Source of the DNA: Gemmatimonadota bacterium
Lineage (GTDB): Bacteria; Gemmatimonadota; Gemmatimonadetes; Gemmatimonadales; Gemmatimonadaceae
Direction: 5' to 3'
NCBI GenBank assembly: GCA_947475795.1
Contig: CANJOX010000023.1
Span: forward strand, 1 to 16,958
DNA length: 16,958 bases
Positions 7,725 through 13,422 of this stretch are shown piece by piece. The notes under the pieces were generated by a model, which saw nothing but the letters and a program-made list of their open reading frames with translations, searched no databases and was not told the origin of the DNA. Positions within the stretch are counted from its first letter, which is position 1. Each line of letters starts with the position of its first letter. A program made the position numbers and the translations under genes.

Positions 7725-7752
7725 AAGGCGCCGGCAGACATGCCGGCGCCTT
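7725..7752. terminator. Bidirectional hairpin terminator between the small ORF and the H1-like gene
   Basis: AAGGCGCCGGCA (7725-7736) and TGCCGGCGCCTT (7741-7752) form a perfect 12-bp stem around a GACA loop. It lies between two convergent genes, 39 bases past the plus-strand stop and 37 past the minus-strand stop. T-rich ends are short (CCTT then CGCGTTT on plus; CCTTTCAC on minus), so efficiency is uncertain but position and symmetry fit a shared terminator. Confidence 0.75.
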
Positions 7753-7788
7753 CGCGTTTGATCACCTGCAAACGGCACGAACGCCTGA

Positions 7789-8097
7789 TTACGCGGCGAC
7801 CGGAGCCGGAGCAACAACCTTCTTGGCGCGCTTGGTGGCCTTACGGGCAACCTTCTTCGCAGCCTTCTTGGCAACCTTCTTGGTGGCCTTCTTCGCGCCC
7901 TTCTTAGCAGCCTTCTTGGCCACCTTCTTCGTGGCCTTCTTGGCGACCTTCTTCGTCGCCTTCTTGGCCACCTTCTTCACGGCCTTCTTCGCGCCCTTCT
8001 TGGCGGCCTTCTTCGCGACCTTGCGGGTCGCCTTCTTCGCGACCTTACGGCCACCCTTCTTTGCCGCCTTCTTGGCGGCCTTCTTGGCAGGAGCCAT
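7789..8097 (-). CDS. Histone H1-like Lys/Ala repeat DNA-binding protein
   Basis: The 102-residue product, starting MAPAKKAAKKAAKKGGRKV, consists almost wholly of four-residue steps of the form x-A/V-K-K, often paired as KKVAKKAT units, and ends in an uncharged VVAPAPVAA tail. Such proteins (bacterial H1-like proteins, AlgP/Hc1-like tails) bind DNA by charge and compact the nucleoid; no globular domain is present. The true start is the ATG at 8097, not the longer frame to 8178: AGAGGA (8106-8111, complement) lies eight bases before it and the extra N-terminal residues look non-coding. The DNA shows a 12/24-base period with synonymous variation, so codons have diverged while the protein pattern is kept. 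RNA binding is also possible. Confidence 0.88.
   Translation of the reverse strand: MAPAKKAAKKAAKKGGRKVAKKATRKVAKKAAKKGAKKAVKKVAKKATKKVAKKATKKVAKKAAKKGAKKATKKVAKKAAKKVARKATKRAKKVVAPAPVAA
7826..8090 (-). repeat. Degenerate 12/24-bp tandem repeat inside the H1-like gene
   Basis: On the plus strand the sequence repeats CCTTCTTGG or CCTTCTTCG every 12 bases, with a 24-base higher unit corresponding to KKVAKKAT. Boundaries are approximate. It is the coding form of the protein repeat, not a separate element, but is a likely site of slippage and length variation. Confidence 0.75.
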
Positions 8098-8105
8098 TTC
8101 GAAAA

Positions 8106-8153
8106 TCCTCTCGAGGAGGTTTGGATCGCACTCCCTTTCCCCCGGTGGAAAGG
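8106..8153 (-). promoter_or_regulatory. Leader of the H1-like gene: RBS plus hairpin
   Basis: Reading on the minus strand, CCTTTCC and GGAAAGG (8147-8153 and 8134-8140) form a 7-bp hairpin with a 6-base loop. It is followed by CCTCCTCGAGAGGA, whose AGAGGA is the ribosome binding site and whose upstream CCTC could pair with GAGG. The layout would allow translational control; this is inference from pairing only. Confidence 0.4.
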
Positions 8154-8626
8154 TGAGCTCACACCAGACGCGGCGCATGCACCGCGGTCTGATGCGCTAC
8201 ACGGTCTCCTGAGGAGTCGTGCAGGTGGAGGTCCGCGTCACACGGCGACGGGACAAAGCAACAGGCGTCACCGGCGTGAACCACGGCCGTGACGTACGCG
8301 AACGCATGAGGGGAATCCGGCGGACATGGCACGGGATGCCGATGGTGCCGGTGTTGGCGCTGACACCGAGTGCGCGCAGCTCACGCATCGCGACGGCGAC
8401 GGCGGAGCGCGCCGTCGCTCCGCGCGTGGGCGCGAGCAGCGACAGCGAAACCGTGGCCGGAACCGTACCACGGTCCGCCACGCAAGAGGTGGCCGCCGAG
8501 GCGGCCGGGAGATGCTCGAGGAACTCGTGCCGTTTTATGGCCACGCGTTGCCGATGAGGATTGCGCACCCTGTTGCCGTGTTGTGAGAACCACGGAGACC
8601 CGGATGTGGACAGCGCACGCAAGTCG

Positions 8627-8657
8627 TTGAATTCACGCGAATATACGCGTGGATAAT
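8627..8657 (+). promoter_or_regulatory. Candidate promoter with a dyad filling a 19-bp spacer, upstream of tdh
   Basis: TTGAAT (8627-8632) resembles a -35 box and GATAAT (8652-8657) a -10 box, with 19 bases between. The spacer contains the dyad CACGCG-AATATA-CGCGTG (8634-8651), ending exactly at the -10. Over-long 19-20 bp spacers with a central dyad are the hallmark of MerR-family-controlled promoters. The tdh start is about 150 bases downstream. No regulator gene is adjacent. Confidence 0.45.
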
Positions 8658-8671
8658 TCATCGGCGCAATA

Positions 8672-8690
8672 GCGCGTATAAAGAACGCGC
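8672..8690 (+). promoter_or_regulatory. Second ACGCG-type inverted repeat downstream of the candidate promoter
   Basis: GCGCGT (8672-8677) and ACGCGC (8685-8690) flank ATAAAGA. The half-sites share the ACGCG core with the dyad at 8634-8651 but are in the opposite orientation. The overlapping TATAAA (8677-8682) could be an alternative -10 element, without a convincing -35. Confidence 0.35.
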
Positions 8691-8803
8691 GCGATTACAT
8701 CAGCCGAATCCAAAATCGGACGCGGAAATCCGGACTTCCACGCGCTCCGTGCGCGTGCGACTTTTCGCGTTCGAACCGCACGACGATCTCTCCTGGGAGC
8801 GAC

Positions 8804-9826
8804 ATGAAAGCGCTGGTGAAGCAAACGGCTGGGCGTGGCCTGACTCTGACCGAGGTGCCGGAGCCCACGATCCGCGACGACGAGGTGCTCATTCGCGTGC
8901 GCAGCGCCGGTGTCTGCGGCACCGACGTGCATATCTACGAGTGGGACGCCTGGGCCTCCGGTCGCTGCAAGCCGCCGTTCATCTGCGGCCATGAGTTCGC
9001 CGGCGATGTCGTCGCGGTTGGTAGCTTCGTCGAGAGTGTGAAGGTCGGCGATCGCGTCACCGCCGAAGGGCACATCGTCGACGAGCGCTCCCTGTTCAGC
9101 CGGACCGGCAACGCCCACGCCGACCCGTCTACCAAGATCATCGGCGTCGACCGCGACGGCTGCTTCGCCGAGTACATCGCGATGCCCGCCACCAACGTCT
9201 GGCACCTCGACGATGCGATCAGCTACGACATCGGCGGCATTCACGACCCGATGGGCAACGCCTTTCATACCGCGCTGACCGCCAACATCCCGGGCGCGGT
9301 GGTTCTCATCACCGGCTGCGGACCCATCGGCGCGTTTGCCGTCGGCATTGCCAAGGCCGCCGGCGCGGCGCGCATCATCGCCACCGACGTGAACCCCAAG
9401 CGTCTCGAGCTGGCCCGCATCATGGGCGCGCACGATGCGGTGCATCCCGACGATGCCAAAGCCGCCGTCATGAAGGCGTCCGACGGCAACGGTGCCGACG
9501 TCGTGCTCGAAATGTCGGGCGTTCCCTCGGCGGTCCATCAGGCCTTCGCGCTCTGCCGCCCCGCCGGCCGCGTGAACATGCTCGGCATTCCGTCCAAGAC
9601 GATCGACATCGATTTCGCCACCGAGATCATCTTCAAGGGGCTCACCATCTATGGCGTGGTCGGCCGTCGCATGTACGACACCTGGCACCAGATGTCGCGC
9701 TTCGTGGCCTCCGGCAACTTCGATCCGACCCCTGTGATCACGCACCGCCTCCCGCTCGAAGCGGTCGATGAGGCGATGCACCTCATCAAATCCGGCGACG
9801 CCGGCAAGATCATCTTCCAGCTGTAA
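8804..9826 (+). CDS. tdh: L-threonine 3-dehydrogenase (zinc-dependent MDR family), lacking the structural zinc cysteines
   Basis: Tdh oxidises L-threonine to 2-amino-3-ketobutyrate with NAD+. The 340-residue product has the usual length. The catalytic zinc site is intact: Cys38 in AGVCGTDVHIYEWDAW and His63-Glu64 in CGHEFAG. The following HDPMGNAFHTAL segment and the NAD loop ITGCGPIGAFAVGIA with TDVNPKRLELA are typical. GRRMYDTWHQM near the C-terminus is characteristic of Tdh as against other alcohol dehydrogenases. Oddly, the lobe after GHI, which in E. coli-type Tdh carries four zinc-binding cysteines, reads VDERSLFSRTGNAHADPSTK and has none. GGGAG lies four bases before ATG 8804. kbl follows after 13 bases, giving the classic threonine-degradation pair. 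Confidence 0.93.
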   Translation: MKALVKQTAGRGLTLTEVPEPTIRDDEVLIRVRSAGVCGTDVHIYEWDAWASGRCKPPFICGHEFAGDVVAVGSFVESVKVGDRVTAEGHIVDERSLFSRTGNAHADPSTKIIGVDRDGCFAEYIAMPATNVWHLDDAISYDIGGIHDPMGNAFHTALTANIPGAVVLITGCGPIGAFAVGIAKAAGAARIIATDVNPKRLELARIMGAHDAVHPDDAKAAVMKASDGNGADVVLEMSGVPSAVHQAFALCRPAGRVNMLGIPSKTIDIDFATEIIFKGLTIYGVVGRRMYDTWHQMSRFVASGNFDPTPVITHRLPLEAVDEAMHLIKSGDAGKIIFQL

Positions 9827-9839
9827 ACCGGGTTTCTCC

Positions 9840-11036
9840 ATGTCACTCAAGACGGAACTGCAGGCCGAGCTCGACGCCCTCAAGGCCGCCGGCACCTACA
9901 AGCGCCTCAACTACCTCGAGTCGCCGCAGGGCGCCCGCGTGCGGATGGAAGGGCGCGGCGAGGTGATCGTGCTGTCGTCCAACAACTACCTCGGCCTCGC
10001 CAACGAACCGGCGGTCGTCCAGGCGGGCATTCACGCGCTCGAGCAGTACGGCGCCGGCACGGCCTCGGTCCGCTTCATCTGCGGCACCTTCACGGTGCAC
10101 CGCGAGCTCGAGACGGCGCTCGCCCGGTTCGTCGGCACCGAGGCGTCGCTCTCGTTCGTGTCGGCGTGGAACGCCAACGAAGCGCTCACCCCCACGATCG
10201 CCCGCGAAGGCGACTTCGTGGTGTCCGACGCGCTCAACCATGCCTCGATCATCGACTCCGTGCGGCTGGCCAAGTCGATCACCAAGTGCACCACCGCCGT
10301 GTACAAACACAGCGACATGGACGACCTGCGCGAGAAGCTGCGCGGGGCGAAGGACGCCAAGCGGAAGATCATCTGGACCGACGGCGTGTTCTCGATGGAA
10401 GGCGCGATCGCCAAGCTCCCTGAGATCCTGCAGATCGCCCGCGAGCATGACGCCATTGTGGTCATGGACGATTCGCACGCCACCGGCGTGCTGGGCAAGA
10501 CAGGGCGCGGCACCGCCGAACATTTCGGCGTCATGGGCGAGGTCGACATCATCACCTCGACGCTCGGCAAGGCCCTCGGCGGCGCCGCCGGCGGATTCAT
10601 CGCCGGCCCGGCCGCGCTCTGCGACATGATGACGCAACGCTCGCGCCCGCAGCTGTTTTCCAACGCCCTCCCGCCCACGGTCACCGCCAGTTCATTGGCG
10701 GCCGTGGAGTACACCGAGGCGCACCCCGAGCTGGTCACCAAGCTGCACGACAACGCCGCCTATTTCCGTGCGGCGATTCAGGAGGCGGGCTTCCATCCGC
10801 TCCCCGGCGAAACACCCATCATTCCGATCATCGTGGGTGAGACGGCGCTGGCCATCAAGGTCAGCGAGATGATGCTCGATCGTGGCGTGTTCGTCACCGG
10901 GTTCGGATTCCCGGTGGTCCCCAAGGGGGAGGCGCGCGTGCGCTGCCAAGTGAGCGCGGCGCACAGCAAGGACGACCTCGACACCGTGATCGCGGCGTTC
11001 AAGGACGTGGGGAAACTGGTGGGGCTGCTGCGCTAG
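9840..11036 (+). CDS. kbl: Glycine C-acetyltransferase (2-amino-3-ketobutyrate CoA ligase)
   Basis: Kbl is a PLP enzyme that cleaves 2-amino-3-ketobutyrate with CoA into glycine and acetyl-CoA, taking the unstable product of Tdh. The 398-residue product has all alpha-oxoamine-synthase hallmarks: SSNNYLGLA (46-54), the GAGTASVRFICGT loop (71-83), ALNHASI with His134, VVMDDSHATGVLGKTGRG with Asp210 and His213, and the PLP Schiff-base lysine in STLGKALGGAAGG (Lys244, the same number as I recall for E. coli Kbl). The frame stays open 24 codons upstream into tdh, but MSLKTEL at 9840 is the natural start; the Shine-Dalgarno is poor, which suits coupling to tdh 13 bases before. Confidence 0.95.
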   Translation: MSLKTELQAELDALKAAGTYKRLNYLESPQGARVRMEGRGEVIVLSSNNYLGLANEPAVVQAGIHALEQYGAGTASVRFICGTFTVHRELETALARFVGTEASLSFVSAWNANEALTPTIAREGDFVVSDALNHASIIDSVRLAKSITKCTTAVYKHSDMDDLREKLRGAKDAKRKIIWTDGVFSMEGAIAKLPEILQIAREHDAIVVMDDSHATGVLGKTGRGTAEHFGVMGEVDIITSTLGKALGGAAGGFIAGPAALCDMMTQRSRPQLFSNALPPTVTASSLAAVEYTEAHPELVTKLHDNAAYFRAAIQEAGFHPLPGETPIIPIIVGETALAIKVSEMMLDRGVFVTGFGFPVVPKGEARVRCQVSAAHSKDDLDTVIAAFKDVGKLVGLLR

Positions 11037-11073
11037 GCGCCACCACGCGAATCACCCCAAACCCGATGGGCCA

Positions 11074-11115
11074 ACGCAAAAACCCGGCACTCACATGAGT
11101 GCCGGGTTTTTGCGT
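11074..11115. terminator. Bidirectional intrinsic terminator between kbl and the NYN-LOTUS gene
   Basis: A perfect 19-bp inverted repeat (11074-11092 and 11097-11115) with an ACAT loop. Its GC core CCCGGCACTC is flanked by A5 on the left and T5 on the right, so transcripts from either strand end in a GC stem plus U-run. It lies 37 bases after the kbl stop and 12 bases past the stop of the convergent gene. Confidence 0.93.
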
Positions 11116-11127
11116 CAGGGCGGCAAA

Positions 11128-13419
11128 TTACCGCTTCTTCGCGGCCTTCTTGGCCGGGGCCTTCGCCGCCGCCTTCTTGGCCGCCGGGGCCGGAGCCTTG
11201 GGCGCGACCTTGGCGGCCTTGGCCGGAGCCTTGGCAGGGGCCTTGGCCGGAGCCTTCGCCGCCTTCTGCGGTGCCTTGGGCGCTACCTTGGCCGCCGGCT
11301 TCGCCGGAGCCTTGGCCGCCCCCTTCTTGGCGGCAGGCGCGGGCGCCTTCACCGGCGCCGCCTTCACCGGCGCGGCCTTGGCCGGCGGCTTGGCACCACG
11401 ACCACGAACCGCGGCAGGCGCCGCAGCGGGAGCGGGCGTCTCGACCACCGCCGGAGCGGCCGGCGTCTCGACCGACACCACCGTCACGGGCGCCGTCTCC
11501 ACCGCAGCGGAGACCACCGGCGTCGAGCTGATCGGCGCGGCCGACCCGTTGGCCGCCGGCGCACCGGCTGCCGCGGGACGGGCACCGACCACGCCGAACA
11601 TGAGGAGGTCGGCCGGCGGGCCCACTGGACCGCGTCCACGCGACCCACCGCGCGGGGCAACACCACGGGCACCCATGCCACGCGGCGCCTGCGGCAGCAA
11701 CGCTGCCGCCGCCTTGGCCTCGGCCTTCTGGGCCTCGTCCACCACCTTGAGCTGTTCCACGATCGACGCGGCATCGGCCGCCCGCGCGACTTCGAAGTCG
11801 TGTCCACGGCGACGCAGGTCGATCATGTTCGCGTCATGCGCGTCCTGCAGAATGCGCTCGAACATGCGGGCGCTCAGCGACTCGCTGTCGCGGCCGAGGA
11901 GCTCAAACGCCTTGGTGCGCGCCGCGCTGGCGCTGGTGGAATCGTCTCCCTGCACCAGCGCTTCGACGGCGCGGCGCACGAGGTCGAACGCCTCGCTGCG
12001 TGTGAGCCGCTCACCACTGCTGCCGATGTGACCGGCCACCACCGAGCCGAAGCTCGGCGCCGCCACCACAGGCGTCTCGACCGCCGCAGCGGCCGGGACG
12101 AACGCCGGCGCCACCGCGGCCACCGACACGTCAGCCGGCGCGTCCACCGCGACGTCGGCCGCGGCTTCCGCAGAAACCTCGCCCTCGACGCGCGGCTCAC
12201 GACCCTCACGATCGCGGAAGCGATCGCGGCCACGGCCCCGACGGTTCCGACCACGACGCGCTTCCCGCTCGCCTTCGCCGGCCACCGTCACGTCTGCCGC
12301 CGGTGCACCAGCCTCCACCACGACCTCAGCCATCGCGTCGGACGTCACCGACTCACCGGCCAGCTCGGCGGCTTCCGCCGCCGCATCGGCCGCATCATGC
12401 TCGGCATCGGCGGCATCCTGCGCCGCATCACGCACTTCGCCCTCGACCGGTGTACGATCGAAGCGATCGCGCCCGCGGCCACGACGCCCGCGGCGCCCAC
12501 GGCGCTCGTCGCGTTCACGATCGCTTTCGTCGCGACGCGCTTCCGTCGGCGCGGCCGCGCCCGGCGTCGAGGCCGGGGCGATGCTGCCGTCGGGGGTGTC
12601 GACTTCGAGCTGGCCACTCTCGAGCTTGGTGATCTTGAGCAGGCCCTTATGGGCGGCGTCCTGCACGAAGCGCGAGAACTTCGGCATACCGAGATTCTTC
12701 TCGTCGAACGACGAGTCGATTTCCTGCATGACCTGCTTGAGCCGGTCGGAGCGCATCACGTCGCCGTTGCGCTTCATGCGATTGACCGACTCGGTCACGA
12801 GCTCCCACGGATCCCAGCGGGTGGACTCGTCGTCGCCCGTCTTGGTCAGGCCGGCGAGCGCATTGTACGAGTAGTACTCGTCGCAATTCATGACGAGCAG
12901 GTCGCTCGACGACTCGCGGATCCCGACGCCGATCACGTACTTCCCGTACTCCTTGAGCTTGATCACCATGCTCGAGAAGTCCGAGTCGCCGGAGAGCAGC
13001 ACGAACGTCCCGATCTCGGGGCGCGTGAACACGAGCTCCATCGCGTCGATCGCCAGACGGATGTCGGTGGCGTTCTTCTTGGAGGAGCCGTAGGCCGGCG
13101 CGAAGATCAGGTCGATCGACGCTTCGGTGAGCGGCACGATGTACTGCGGATAGCGGCGCCAGTCGGCATAGGCGCGGCGCACGGCGACCTTGCCCTTGAC
13201 GATGTCCGACGAGAGCAGGTTGTTGAGCTCGCCCTGCAGGTCGGAGCGGATGCCCATCGTGACGTTGTCGAAGTCGATGAGCAGCGCCGCGTTCGGCGCG
13301 TGGGCCGGCGGGGCAGCGTTGGGTGACGTCACGGGCGAGACCGCCTGGGGGCCGCGATGGAACGGCGCGATGGTACGGGACGGCGCCGTAGAGCGGGACC
13401 GGTAATCTTGTCGACTCAT
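11128..13419 (-). CDS. NYN-domain ribonuclease-like protein with LOTUS/OST-HTH domains, RG-rich linkers and H1-like tail
   Basis: A 763-residue multidomain protein. Residues 43-190 form a NYN/LabA-type PIN-like nuclease domain with all acidic residues: LLIDFDN (Asp49, Asp51), KKNATDIRLAIDAM (Asp119) and LLSGDSDFSSMV (Asp145, Asp147). Residues about 203-275 are an OST-HTH/LOTUS domain (SFDEKNLGMPKFSRFVQDAAHKGLLKI). Two basic patches, about 295-322 and 384-410, each hold RGRGRDRF. Residues about 468-546 resemble a second LOTUS/winged-helix domain. RG-rich sequence follows at 580-598, and the last 88 residues are a Lys/Ala/Pro tail like histone H1 with about two dozen lysines. Linkers are Ala/Val/Pro/Glu-rich and probably disordered. 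It is likely a cytoplasmic, nucleic-acid-bound RNase; the target is unknown. The ATG lies three bases after the stop of the AMP ligase, so the two are cotranscribed. Confidence 0.88.
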   Translation of the reverse strand: MSRQDYRSRSTAPSRTIAPFHRGPQAVSPVTSPNAAPPAHAPNAALLIDFDNVTMGIRSDLQGELNNLLSSDIVKGKVAVRRAYADWRRYPQYIVPLTEASIDLIFAPAYGSSKKNATDIRLAIDAMELVFTRPEIGTFVLLSGDSDFSSMVIKLKEYGKYVIGVGIRESSSDLLVMNCDEYYSYNALAGLTKTGDDESTRWDPWELVTESVNRMKRNGDVMRSDRLKQVMQEIDSSFDEKNLGMPKFSRFVQDAAHKGLLKITKLESGQLEVDTPDGSIAPASTPGAAAPTEARRDESDRERDERRGRRGRRGRGRDRFDRTPVEGEVRDAAQDAADAEHDAADAAAEAAELAGESVTSDAMAEVVVEAGAPAADVTVAGEGEREARRGRNRRGRGRDRFRDREGREPRVEGEVSAEAAADVAVDAPADVSVAAVAPAFVPAAAAVETPVVAAPSFGSVVAGHIGSSGERLTRSEAFDLVRRAVEALVQGDDSTSASAARTKAFELLGRDSESLSARMFERILQDAHDANMIDLRRRGHDFEVARAADAASIVEQLKVVDEAQKAEAKAAAALLPQAPRGMGARGVAPRGGSRGRGPVGPPADLLMFGVVGARPAAAGAPAANGSAAPISSTPVVSAAVETAPVTVVSVETPAAPAVVETPAPAAAPAAVRGRGAKPPAKAAPVKAAPVKAPAPAAKKGAAKAPAKPAAKVAPKAPQKAAKAPAKAPAKAPAKAAKVAPKAPAPAAKKAAAKAPAKKAAKKR
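11131..11394 (-). repeat. Low-complexity Lys/Ala/Pro-coding tail of the NYN-LOTUS gene
   Basis: On the plus strand this stretch repeats variants of GCCTTGGCCGGAGCC, encoding KAPA, KAA and KVAP steps. It is an imperfect coding repeat corresponding to residues 676-763 and is prone to length change. Boundaries follow the protein feature. Confidence 0.65.
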
Positions 13420-13422
13420 GAA

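Larger units (their letters stand above)
8154..8803. other. Intergenic region without a supported gene
   Basis: About 650 bases between the H1-like leader and tdh. Two overlapping frames are open: minus 8197-8661 (154 codons) and plus 8219-8557 (112 codons). They share the same GC-rich wobble positions, so base composition cannot choose between them. Both products are arginine/serine/threonine-rich and resemble no family I know, and neither has a good ribosome binding site. Bases 8627-8690 are AT-richer and carry the dyads described separately; 8691-8803 would be the tdh leader. Confidence 0.45.

Noticed and set aside
7820..8097. CRISPR-like or satellite array
   Set aside because: The short 12/24-base period has no spacers and keeps a reading frame, so it is the coding repeat of the H1-like protein.
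8098..8178. N-terminal extension of the H1-like protein to an ATG at 8178
   Set aside because: The good ribosome binding site is at 8106-8111 for the ATG at 8097, and the extra 27 residues do not look like the protein.
9768..9839. Extension of kbl into the 3' end of tdh
   Set aside because: The 24 extra residues are a shadow of tdh in another frame; MSLKTEL at 9840 fits the family start.
11095..13326. A 743-codon plus-strand open frame antisense to the NYN-LOTUS gene
   Set aside because: Its product is an Arg/Gly/His-rich string without any domain, as expected from the antisense of a GC-rich gene, while the minus strand encodes clear NYN and LOTUS domains. It also begins inside the terminator hairpin.
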